Assembly (NCBI RefSeq): GCF_035712445.1
Contig: NZ_DASTAT010000008.1
Location: forward strand, 1 to 50,923
Direction of reading: 5' to 3'
From: Oligoflexus sp.
GTDB taxonomy: Bacteria; Bdellovibrionota_B; Oligoflexia; Oligoflexales; Oligoflexaceae
Length of the DNA stretch: 50,923 bases
Shown here: in pieces, positions 17,201 to 24,444 of the stretch
Layout of the letters: each line of letters opens with the position of its first letter
Numbering within the stretch: the stretch's first letter is position 1
Position numbers and translations under genes: made by a program
Notes under the pieces: generated by a model
Seen by the model: the letters and a program-made list of their open reading frames with translations, nothing else
Databases searched by the model: none
Told to the model about the DNA's origin: nothing

Positions 17201-18938
17201 CGCGTTTCAGCAGCGTTTTGATCTGGACCTGACTCTGGCTTTGGATGGCGTTGAATCCGAATGCGGGCCGCTTTTGAGTTCCACGCTTTACACCCAGCCC
17301 GCTCTTTTCTGTTTGGAATGGGCCTTGGCACAAAGCCTTCTGGAAAGCGGATTAAAACCTGCCGCCGTGATGGGCCACAGCATCGGCGAAATCGCAGCCG
17401 CGACCGTGGCTGGAGTTTTCCGCTTTGATGACGCTGTGCACCTTGTCTATCATCGCGCGCGGGTTATGCAGTCAGCGCGTCCAGGCACGATGCTGGCGGT
17501 CCGTGCGCCGCGGGAAAAACTCCAGGGTCTTCTGCCACAGAGCCTGAACCTTTGCGTGATCAACAGCAATGAAGCCTGCGTGGTCGGAGGCGAACGCGCC
17601 GACGTTGATGCCTTCATGCCGGTTCTCAAAGCCAAGGGCATAGCCTTCAAAGCCTTGGATACATCACACGCCTTTCATTCAGCCATGATGGATGAGGTCC
17701 TGGATGAATTCCGTAAAGCCATTCAGGATGTGCCCCGGCACAAGCCTTCCTTGCCGATTATTTCGACAGTCACAGCCCAGCGGCTTCGCGATGACGAAGC
17801 CCTGTCTCTGAAGTATTGGGTGGATCAGATTCGCCAGCCGGTCAACTTCATGGGCGCTGTTCAGTTCGCCTCCACGCTGCAGGATGCTCTTTTTGTAGAA
17901 GCCGGACCGCGGGATGCCCTGAGTCGCTTCGTTCAGCAAATCCTGCGGGAAGAGGGTCGCTGGCCCTCACTGGCCCTGCTCCCCAAAAGCGCGGCCAATG
18001 GAGGCGAGGATACCGCCTTCGCGGAAGGCATCAGCGAAATGTCCAACTACGGAGTCAACATCTTCGTGCCGCGCGAAGGTCGTGTGATTTCCGCGCCTGT
18101 GTATCCGTTCCAGGGCGAAAGACTGTGGGCGGAACCCAAAGCCATCGCGCCTCGCGAAGCCGCTCCGCTGCGTTCCATCAAACCCGAGCCCGGCATGAGC
18201 AGGGCTCCATCCGCGCCTTTCGCTTCCGATCATTGGCTGAAAAAACTCAGCGCATCCCTCGCTCAGATCAGTGGCCTTGAAGCCAGGGATCTGGCGTCGG
18301 AATCCTCGTGGGTGAGCCTTGGCCTCGATTCGCTTCTGCTCACTCAATGGTCGCTTAAAATGCAAAAAGAATGGGGCATCAACATGAATGTCAACATGCT
18401 GCAAAACGAGCTGCAAAATCTCCAGGCTTTGGCTGCGCACCTGCAAAGCCTTATACCGCAAGAGACTCCGGCAGTTGCCGCGACCCCGCCAATGCCGATG
18501 TCACCGCAAGTGAGCATGCCAGCTACGTTGGATGCCACAACCATTGGCAGCCTGCTGCAGCAGCAAATGACTCTGATGAATAAGCAAATCGAGCTGCTGA
18601 CAGGACTTGTCGGGCATGTGAAAGACGCGCAAGGGAGCGTTCCGGCCGCGGCTCCCGCTAAAACATTGAGCACAATCGAATTCCCGGCAAAAGTCCAGGA
18701 AACTGCGCCTGAAGCGTTGGCTGGCTCGCCAATTCAAAAGCCTGTGAACGAACCATTGCCAGGATTTTTAAATCGACTCGTCCACGAAGGCGAAATTGAA
18801 TTCGCAAACGATCACGGAGTGCTACGCATGCCGCGTTATCGGGGATCATTCCTCGCTCTTGACAGCGATGGCCAACCCGGCCTTTTTATTGAAAATCCCG
18901 ATCAACTTGGAGAATACTGGCAGATAGCCGCAGAGTAA
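14265..18938 (+). CDS. Type I PKS: hydrolase-ACP-KS-AT-ACP-tail
   Basis: The product is 1557 residues. Domains: an N-terminal alpha/beta-hydrolase (about 1-270) whose elbow is GICSG (Cys111 in the Ser position) with a candidate His247; a carrier (about 325-400) with FFDYGGNSLL, Ser358; a ketosynthase (about 424-850) with a complete triad, Cys595 in HTACSTS, His731 in ECHGTATPIGDP and His771 in NIGHL; an acyltransferase (about 945-1240) with FPGQGSQY, Ser1039 in GHSIGE, and SHAFHS, the HAFH type usually seen in malonyl-specific ATs; a second carrier (about 1320-1395) with SLGLDSLLL, Ser1356; a coiled-coil-like helix (about 1425-1450); and a short tail (1495-1557). There is no KR, DH, ER or TE, so one unreduced malonyl extension would be expected. 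It is the last gene of the three-gene operon. The hydrolase resembles 'exosortase A-associated hydrolase 1' from memory. Confidence 0.9.
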   Translation: MSRIALRFGRQEHLIGVIHEAENQPRSVGVLLWNTGISHRIGPFRVHVELAEKMAQLGFTVIRFDLSRLGDSDLAEHDASIQDMFTRDIHDAAQILEDRYQIKDMISIGICSGAVDAWYHARQDPRIRGLVMVDSFVYPTFRHEFQFFLKRIFSPKRWNRYLTRAFLPWAQTKALAPANDFLDPNYPTQADAATDTQKLVDRGTEMLVIYTGGFHPWYSYKNQFAAMLKGVNFKKKLQLEFWPDVDHLFSLVEDRKRFMRLVQIWIQEKFLQPIMALDQSEVKVQRDPELVPIPSTVESEPTAQPEPQPLLPSPEPVMAQLNAEDEVMQTLVLKTMNDLLYPASLQVDDNFFDYGGNSLLAIRVCQALGQALGRQVPITLLYMHLRPRELAEALMMQKNELPPVQEEAPPASEPLAKDSPAITSDAIAVIGYACKVPGARNVQEFWSMIREGREGLTHFKADELDASLPESLISHRNYVASRGVIDGDRFDHEFFSMNRREAIFMDPQQRVLMETCWQALEDAGWAHRRQTARIGVYAGVGNTSYQSRNLMMGHATPHSEEEFFAQMGNDKDYVATHIAYYLDLKGPAVSVHTACSTSLVAVVEGIKTLLTDEADLVLAGAASVNAPMHSGHLYQEGGIFSRDGHCRPFAADATGTLFSDGSAVVVLKRLDKALADGDPIRAVIHGWALNNDGRNKSSFAAPSVEGQSQAIAKAYERSGWSPRTVSYMECHGTATPIGDPIEIEGLRKVFQVHTQDQHFCALGSVKANIGHLTAAAGTIGLIKAALVLEKGEIPPALHAYPLNPELRLNQSPFHIPKTLQSWPPSAPRRAGVSSFGVGGTNSHVLLEAAPTSHGQAKSFDELDPWLTLSWSARDPQTAQRLQESLSASWNDAAVSAHDLCYTMGRFRSRFPHRQSVTGRGPQDWQLALTRLKKNAQYYPEKALPLVLMFPGQGSQYTNMGHDLAQAWPRFRLHYEKALTAFQQRFDLDLTLALDGVESECGPLLSSTLYTQPALFCLEWALAQSLLESGLKPAAVMGHSIGEIAAATVAGVFRFDDAVHLVYHRARVMQSARPGTMLAVRAPREKLQGLLPQSLNLCVINSNEACVVGGERADVDAFMPVLKAKGIAFKALDTSHAFHSAMMDEVLDEFRKAIQDVPRHKPSLPIISTVTAQRLRDDEALSLKYWVDQIRQPVNFMGAVQFASTLQDALFVEAGPRDALSRFVQQILREEGRWPSLALLPKSAANGGEDTAFAEGISEMSNYGVNIFVPREGRVISAPVYPFQGERLWAEPKAIAPREAAPLRSIKPEPGMSRAPSAPFASDHWLKKLSASLAQISGLEARDLASESSWVSLGLDSLLLTQWSLKMQKEWGINMNVNMLQNELQNLQALAAHLQSLIPQETPAVAATPPMPMSPQVSMPATLDATTIGSLLQQQMTLMNKQIELLTGLVGHVKDAQGSVPAAAPAKTLSTIEFPAKVQETAPEALAGSPIQKPVNEPLPGFLNRLVHEGEIEFANDHGVLRMPRYRGSFLALDSDGQPGLFIENPDQLGEYWQIAAE

Positions 18939-19221
18939 TTCATGGACACGCATAAGCGAACGTGATTGGACAAAACTCTCAGTTTCCTTCATCATTCACC
19001 TGTGCTCGACAATGGAGCGAGTCTCCAGCGTCGGAAAGTCCCAGGGTTTGAAGATGATTCTGTTTTCTTCTCTTTCCAGGACTACTTTACGCTTGACCAG
19101 GTGGTGATCTCAGAGCAAAGATCACACGCATAAAGAAAGCGGTCCAAGACCCGCAAAGCGGCGACCCAGGCACACTTCGTCCCGTCCGCGGTGATCGGCC
19201 GGCCGCGTTTGGGGGTAAGGC
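18939..19221. other. Intergenic leader before pckG; GC palindrome near the start
   Basis: This 283-bp stretch has no gene. A 10-bp palindrome CGGCCGGCCG (19196-19205) lies just upstream of the GGGGGTAAGG ribosome-binding site of pckG and could form structure there. No clear intrinsic terminator for the PKS operon was found. Confidence 0.45.
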
Positions 19222-21111
19222 ATGAATCGTCAGCAAGAGTCAAAAAGTTGGTCGTCACAAGAACTCATTCCTGATTACGTCAAGAACCAGAAGTTGATTC
19301 AATGGGTCAAAGACGTTGCTGAGCTGTGCGAACCAGATCGGGTTCAGTGGTGCGACGGCTCTCAGGAAGAGTACGATCGACTCAATAAACAAATGGTCGC
19401 CAGTGGAACCTTGATTCCCCTCAATCCGGCCAAGCGTCCTAACAGTTTTCTGGCCCGTTCGGATGTTAGCGACGTGGCGCGCGTTGAGGATCGGACTTAC
19501 ATCTGTAGTCAGCGCAAGCAGGATGCAGGACCCACGAACAACTGGGCCGATCCCGCAGAAATGAAGCAGACTCTCCAAGGTCTTTTCCGCGGTTCGATGC
19601 GCGGCCGCACCATGTACGTAATTCCTTTTAGCATGGGTCCGCTCGGCTCGCCGATCGCACACATCGGCGTTGAGATTTCGGATTCCCCCTATGTCGTCGT
19701 GAACATGAGAATCATGACGCGCATGGGCCGCAAGGTTCTTGATGTCCTCGGTGACGGGGACTTTGTTCCCTGCCTGCACTCTGTCGGCGCACCTCTGGCT
19801 CCTGGACAAAAAGACGTTCCATGGCCCTGTAACCGCGAGCAGAAGTACATCGTGCACTTTCCTGAAGAGCGCACGATCTGGTCCTATGGTTCGGGTTACG
19901 GTGGCAACGCCCTTCTGGGTAAAAAATGTTTCGCACTGCGGATCGCCTCGGTCCTGGGCCGCGATCAGGGCTGGCTGGCTGAGCACATGCTGATCCTCGG
20001 CGTGGAATCGCCCCAGGGTGAAAAAACCTATGTAGCAGCCGCTTTCCCCAGTGCCTGCGGCAAGACCAACTTTGCGATGCTCGTGCCGCCTGCTGGCCTC
20101 GAAGGCTGGAAGGTCACGACCATCGGTGATGACATCGCGTGGATCAAACCTGGTGATGACGGTCGCCTCTATGCGATCAACCCCGAAGCTGGTTACTTCG
20201 GCGTGGCACCCGGTACGTCGAGCGCTTCGAACCCGAACGCGATTGCGACCATCAAGGAAAACGTGATCTTCACCAACGTGGCTCTTACGCCCGATGGTGA
20301 CGTCTGGTGGGAAGACCTTACGGAAACCCCTCCCCCCAAACTCATCGACTGGCAGGGCAATGAATGGACGCCGGATTGCGGCCGCAAGGCAGCGCATCCC
20401 AACGCCCGCTTCACCGCCCCCGCTTATCAGTGTCCGTCGATTGACAAGAACTGGGATAACCCAGCCGGTGTTCCCATCAGCGCCATCGTCTTCGGTGGAC
20501 GCCGGGCGACGACCGTGCCTTTGGTCGTGCAGTCGTTCAACTGGAACTTCGGTGTTTATACCGCCGCCACCATCGGCTCGGAAATGACCGCCGCCGCCTT
20601 CGGGAACATTGGTCAGGTTCGTCGTGACCCCATGGCCATGCTGCCCTTCTGCGGTTATCACATGGGTGACTATTTCAACCACTGGCTTGAAATGGGTCGC
20701 AAGATTTCCAACCCGCCTCGCATTTTCTGCGTGAACTGGTTCCGCAAAGACGAGAACGGCAAATTCATGTGGCCAGGTTTTGGCGACAACATGCGGGTTC
20801 TGAAGTGGGTTGTGGATCGCATCCATGGCCGCGCGTTCGGTGAAGAAAGTCCTCTCGGCTGGATGCCTCGCTACGAAGACATCGAGTGGAAGGGCATGAA
20901 AAACTTCACGCGTCAGGACTTCCGTCGTCTGATGACGATCGACCGCGAATCGTGGAAGAGCGAGATCCTCTCGCACGAGGAACTCTTCGAGAAACTTTAC
21001 GACAAGCTACCTCGCGAATTCATGCTGATGCGTGAACTCCTGCTCTCAAGTCTCTGGCGTTCGCCAGTGAAATGGGAGATGGCGCAGGAACGTTATCTTG
21101 AGAATCAATAA
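19222..21111 (+). CDS. pckG: Phosphoenolpyruvate carboxykinase (GTP)
   Basis: This gluconeogenic enzyme converts oxaloacetate and GTP to PEP, CO2 and GDP in the cytoplasm. Its 629 residues are the usual length of the GTP-type family. The kinase-1a/P-loop motif [12 protein letters not shown] lies at about residues 275-286. Other family blocks visible are [17 protein letters not shown] (about 128-144), [18 protein letters not shown] (about 227-244) and [13 protein letters not shown] (about 422-434). All look intact. GGGGGTAAGG precedes the ATG. The preference for GGT, CGT and AAC codons suggests strong expression. It seems to be monocistronic, ending before a GNRA-loop hairpin. Confidence 0.97.
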   Translation: MNRQQESKSWSSQELIPDYVKNQKLIQWVKDVAELCEPDRVQWCDGSQEEYDRLNKQMVASGTLIPLNPAKRPNSFLARSDVSDVARVEDRTYICSQRKQDAGPTNNWADPAEMKQTLQGLFRGSMRGRTMYVIPFSMGPLGSPIAHIGVEISDSPYVVVNMRIMTRMGRKVLDVLGDGDFVPCLHSVGAPLAPGQKDVPWPCNREQKYIVHFPEERTIWSYGSGYGGNALLGKKCFALRIASVLGRDQGWLAEHMLILGVESPQGEKTYVAAAFPSACGKTNFAMLVPPAGLEGWKVTTIGDDIAWIKPGDDGRLYAINPEAGYFGVAPGTSSASNPNAIATIKENVIFTNVALTPDGDVWWEDLTETPPPKLIDWQGNEWTPDCGRKAAHPNARFTAPAYQCPSIDKNWDNPAGVPISAIVFGGRRATTVPLVVQSFNWNFGVYTAATIGSEMTAAAFGNIGQVRRDPMAMLPFCGYHMGDYFNHWLEMGRKISNPPRIFCVNWFRKDENGKFMWPGFGDNMRVLKWVVDRIHGRAFGEESPLGWMPRYEDIEWKGMKNFTRQDFRRLMTIDRESWKSEILSHEELFEKLYDKLPREFMLMRELLLSSLWRSPVKWEMAQERYLENQ

Positions 21112-21130
21112 GTAGCGAAGACCCGAGCAA

Positions 21131-21148
21131 GCCCCGCGCAAGCGGGGC
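21131..21148. terminator. GCAA-loop hairpin between convergent pckG and cnoX
   Basis: The stem GCCCCGC/GCGGGGC (21131-21137 with 21142-21148) is closed by a GCAA tetraloop. It lies between the stops of two convergent genes, so it may serve both strands. The T-tract is poor on either side. Confidence 0.6.
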
Positions 21149-21155
21149 GTTCTCA

Positions 21156-22007
21156 CTAGAGCACCAAATTCGCAAATTTCCGCCGATACTGATGCGTCAG
21201 CTCATGATCGGGGCCGAGGACTTCAAACAAAGCCAGCATCGCCTGCCGCACCTTGCCTTCTCCATGGTTTTTATTCTTCGCAATGACCTGCAGAAAGCGA
21301 TCCATCGCGTCCTGAAAACGATCCTCCAGGGTCAGCACCACACCCAGTCGATACAAGGCTTCCAGGTCCTGGGGATTGGCCTTCACCTTGGCCTCGCATT
21401 CCGCAACCGTCCCATATTCGGAAGCCGAGCTTGCATAGGCGATCATCTGCTGCAGGCTTTTCACTTCGCTGTCGGATTCCGGCAGAGTCTGGATCAGCTC
21501 GCGAGCTTTTTCAAAGTCATGGTGCTGAATGAAAGCCCGCACTAAAAGAAGCTTCGCGTCCTGGGCCCCGGGATCATCCGCCAGCACCCCTTCCAGAATG
21601 GAAATGGCTTCCTCCACCTGCCCGCCGCCGATCAGCTGCCGCGCCACATCCAAAGGCTGCTCCTCAGGATCATCGCAATAGCCATCTAAAAAGCGTCGCA
21701 CTTCACCTTCCGGCTGCGCCCCCTGAAATTCCCCGACCAGATGTCCGTTCTTGAATAATTTACAGGCGGGGATTCCACGGATTCCGAATTGACGAGCCAG
21801 GTCCTGATTTTCATCCGTATTCACCTTGGCCAGAATAAAACGGCCGCCGTATTCCGCAGCCAGTTTTTCAAGCACGGGCGTCAAACTTTTGCAGGGTCCG
21901 CACCATTCCGCCCAGAAATCCACGAGCACAGGCACATCCTGCGATCGTCTCACCACTTCAGCGCCGAAATTTCTTAAGTTGACATCAATGACATTCGGTT
22001 TATTCAT
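21156..22007 (-). CDS. cnoX: Thioredoxin-domain co-chaperone CnoX (YbbN family)
   Basis: The product is 283 residues, the same size as E. coli CnoX/YbbN. An N-terminal thioredoxin domain (about 1-110) holds the active-site motif WAEWCGPCKS near residue 33, the cis-Pro segment GIRGIPACKLF near 76 and a VNTDEN strand. The C-terminal half (about 118-283) is helical, with TPR-like repeats and the family ending HELTHQYRRKFANLVL. By family knowledge the protein binds oxidation-prone unfolded clients and passes them to chaperones. E. coli CnoX lacks the redox cysteines; here CGPC is intact, so redox activity is likely. The ATG at 22007 follows GAGGAGGGG; a longer in-frame upstream extension is rejected. 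It is divergent from tesB with 91 bp between. Confidence 0.87.
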   Translation of the reverse strand: MNKPNVIDVNLRNFGAEVVRRSQDVPVLVDFWAEWCGPCKSLTPVLEKLAAEYGGRFILAKVNTDENQDLARQFGIRGIPACKLFKNGHLVGEFQGAQPEGEVRRFLDGYCDDPEEQPLDVARQLIGGGQVEEAISILEGVLADDPGAQDAKLLLVRAFIQHHDFEKARELIQTLPESDSEVKSLQQMIAYASSASEYGTVAECEAKVKANPQDLEALYRLGVVLTLEDRFQDAMDRFLQVIAKNKNHGEGKVRQAMLALFEVLGPDHELTHQYRRKFANLVL

Positions 22008-22098
22008 GAGCCCCTCCTCAGAGCCCTTCATGCTAGCATTTGGATTCATTTTTTGCCAACATGGACTCCGGGACTCTTTCCCGGGAAGGACAGGCAAC

Positions 22099-22998
22099 AT
22101 GAGCAAAGTGCTGGAGCAGCTGGTCAAGCTTTTGGATCTGCGCGCCATTGAAACCAACGTGTTCGTAGGCAATAGTCAGGATTTGGGATTCAAGAGCCTT
22201 TTCGGAGGCCAGGTTCTCGGCCAGGCTTTGGTGGCCGCAAGCCGCACCGTCGATGGCCAGCGCCCCATCCATTCCCTGCACGGTTACTTTCTGCGGGCGG
22301 GCAATCCGAATGAGCCCATCTATTACGAAGTCGATCTGATCCGCAGCGGAAAAAGTTTCTCGACCCGCCGCGTCGTCGCCAAACAGGGCGGGCTCGCCAT
22401 CTTTAGCATGTCAGCCTCCTTTCAAACCCTGGAAACCGGCTTTGAACATCAGGTCGAAAAGCCTTCGGTACCAGGACCGGACGGGATCCTGAGCGAGCTG
22501 CAGCAGATTCTGAATGTGAAGGATAAAATTCCAGACGGCATTCGTGACAAGCTCACGGCCGATCGCCCCATCGAAATCCGCGTGGTCGATCCCGTCGATT
22601 ACTTTGCTCCGCATAAACGTCCGCCTTTAAAATATTCCTGGTTCAAAGCCAGCGCAAAACTTCCCGATGATCATCTGATTCATACAGCCATGCTCGCCTA
22701 TGCTTCGGACTTCGGCCTGGCGACGACTTCGCTGCTGCCGCATGGGGTGACCTTCTTCGATCATCGCGTGCAGGTGGCAAGCCTGGATCATGCGATGTGG
22801 TTTCATCGGCCCTTCCGTCTGGATGAGTGGCTGCTCTATGTCACCGACAGCCCGTCGGCCTCGGCCGGTCGCGGTTTCAATCGCGGGCAGATCTTCACCA
22901 AGGAAGGCATTCTTGTGGCTTCGATCGCGCAGGAGGGCCTGATTCGCCAGACGAAATCGCGTTCGGACCAGGATTCGATGAAGGGACTTGTCACCTGA
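22099..22998 (+). CDS. tesB: Acyl-CoA thioesterase II
   Basis: This double-hotdog thioesterase hydrolyses medium- and long-chain acyl-CoAs. Its 299 residues are close to E. coli TesB. Family features visible are the FGGQVLGQAL segment (about 36-45), SLHGYFLRAGN (about 57-67), the catalytic-Asp region AYASDFGL (about 195-202), DHAMWFHRPFR (about 226-236) and the Gln-containing ASIAQEGLIR near the C-terminus. The ATG at 22099 has an AAGGA-type site upstream. The reading frame extends far 5' but overlaps cnoX antisense, so the later start is preferred. It is cytoplasmic and probably monocistronic. Confidence 0.93.
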   Translation: MSKVLEQLVKLLDLRAIETNVFVGNSQDLGFKSLFGGQVLGQALVAASRTVDGQRPIHSLHGYFLRAGNPNEPIYYEVDLIRSGKSFSTRRVVAKQGGLAIFSMSASFQTLETGFEHQVEKPSVPGPDGILSELQQILNVKDKIPDGIRDKLTADRPIEIRVVDPVDYFAPHKRPPLKYSWFKASAKLPDDHLIHTAMLAYASDFGLATTSLLPHGVTFFDHRVQVASLDHAMWFHRPFRLDEWLLYVTDSPSASAGRGFNRGQIFTKEGILVASIAQEGLIRQTKSRSDQDSMKGLVT

Positions 22999-23008
22999 TC
23001 AGGCAGTG

Positions 23009-23032
23009 GCCGAATTCCAGGCAGGATTCGGC
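23009..23032 (+). terminator. Hairpin after tesB, weak terminator candidate
   Basis: A perfect 7-bp stem (23009-23015 with 23026-23032) has a 10-nt loop, 11 bp after the tesB stop. It is followed only by a short T3 run. Confidence 0.4.
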
Positions 23033-23118
23033 AGCTTTCCTTCCAGTAAGAATCAGCACTTGGAACTGGCATAAATCATGAAGAATACAGGGTACCCCAT
23101 GCGACGGGAGCCATCATC

Positions 23119-24441
23119 ATGTTATCCAGAAGCCATCTGCTGATAGCCGCGTTCAGTCTGATCTTTGCCGCTTGTCAAAAAGCCCCGAAAATGTCGGATA
23201 AAAGTCAGGAAGCCAATGGAGTCGGTCCAGGCGAGATCCCTGTGGGTTTGCCGCCGCTTTCCGTGGAATCTTTTCGGGCGAATCTCTACGAGCCCATTCT
23301 TCAGCCTTACTGCGAAGAATGCCATGCTCAGACATTTGTGGATTCCAATCTTGAGAATGCGCATACCCAATTCCTGGGTCGCGTGGCCTTCACGAAATTC
23401 ACAGGCGTGGAACAAACGCCTGTGATTATAAAGATGAAGCAATCTCATAACTGTTGGGAAGGCGAGACGAAAAAATGTGTGGATACTCTGAGTCAGGCCA
23501 TCGACCGCTGGCTCCTGGATCTGGATGCCGGCGGCTTCAAACCCTCGCCTCCCAGCTACCCTTACAAAACTCAGCCGGTACCTTTCTCTCTGGCCACGCC
23601 GACGGCCGTTGAGATTGATAGCACGCAATACGCGGGCGCAGGCGTGGAAACAGCCACAATCGCCGAGCCTTTTGCCAAGGGCACGGATGATATAGATGGC
23701 GCCATCCCATCCTATGCGATGGGCAAAGCCGGAACAGCACCGATCGCCGCCGTGGGCCAGGCTCAGGCTGCGCAGGCTGTCACCTTCAATGTGGATGTGA
23801 AAGCTCCAGGGACCTATCAGATATGGGCTCGCGTGAAGACGCCGAACGCCGCGAGCAATGGATTTTTCGCCCGCATCAATAACGCCAACGTCGTCTTCAA
23901 TACACCCGTGACTGACGTCGCCTGGAAATGGGTGCAGCTGACCCGCAATCAAAATAACCAGGTGCAGCCCATCACCATTCAGGTGAACGCGCCCGCTGTG
24001 ACGCCTGTGCCGATTCTCTTCCGCAACCCGGGAGCGAAGATCAATTATATAGCTCTGACTCAAAAGACCAACGGCTTTGACGGCGAGCAATTTTCCAATC
24101 AATTTTTCGACATTCCTGTGGACCTTCCCATACCGGGTGCAAAAATCATTGCAACCGTCTGGGAGAAAACGACCGAGGAAGGCAAGCGATCTTTGGGCGT
24201 GAAGGAACTCCGCATCGAATCCCCGAAACCCATTCGGGTCAAAACCATCTATCCCCTCATCAATGGGCTCTTCCATGCGAACCATGGAAGCTACACTCTG
24301 GTGGATACGATAGCCGGGGGATCGGCCGAGCGCCGGCAGCAGGTCATCAACACTGGTGGTTCCAATGCTTCGACCTGGCTTGCGGACATTAAAAAAGATG
24401 AGCTTTCATTCGCCTTTGAAGTGCTGGAAGAGATCCCCTGA
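23119..24441 (+). CDS. Lipoprotein with one c-type heme motif and a carbohydrate-binding-like region
   Basis: The product is 440 residues. The lipoprotein signal peptide ends in FAAC, with Cys19 lipidated. A cytochrome c-like N-terminal region (about 50-135) has one CEECH heme-binding motif in ILQPYCEECHAQ. Further cysteines (CWEGETKKC, about 112-120) may form a disulfide. A beta-rich domain of about 150-310, including GTYQIWARVKTPNAASNGFF and a terminal YIALT strand, resembles carbohydrate-binding-module folds. The last hundred residues look like a second beta domain. It probably faces the periplasm or cell surface. Its stop lies 3 bp from the stop of the convergent 24-heme cytochrome gene. 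It may feed or accept electrons locally; no partner is proven. Confidence 0.75.
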   Translation: MLSRSHLLIAAFSLIFAACQKAPKMSDKSQEANGVGPGEIPVGLPPLSVESFRANLYEPILQPYCEECHAQTFVDSNLENAHTQFLGRVAFTKFTGVEQTPVIIKMKQSHNCWEGETKKCVDTLSQAIDRWLLDLDAGGFKPSPPSYPYKTQPVPFSLATPTAVEIDSTQYAGAGVETATIAEPFAKGTDDIDGAIPSYAMGKAGTAPIAAVGQAQAAQAVTFNVDVKAPGTYQIWARVKTPNAASNGFFARINNANVVFNTPVTDVAWKWVQLTRNQNNQVQPITIQVNAPAVTPVPILFRNPGAKINYIALTQKTNGFDGEQFSNQFFDIPVDLPIPGAKIIATVWEKTTEEGKRSLGVKELRIESPKPIRVKTIYPLINGLFHANHGSYTLVDTIAGGSAERRQQVINTGGSNASTWLADIKKDELSFAFEVLEEIP

Positions 24442-24444
24442 GGG

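Noticed and set aside
19255..20976. 573-codon open frame on the minus strand
   Set aside because: It is antisense to pckG, whose P-loop and other family motifs are intact; the frame is a by-product of GC-rich codon structure.
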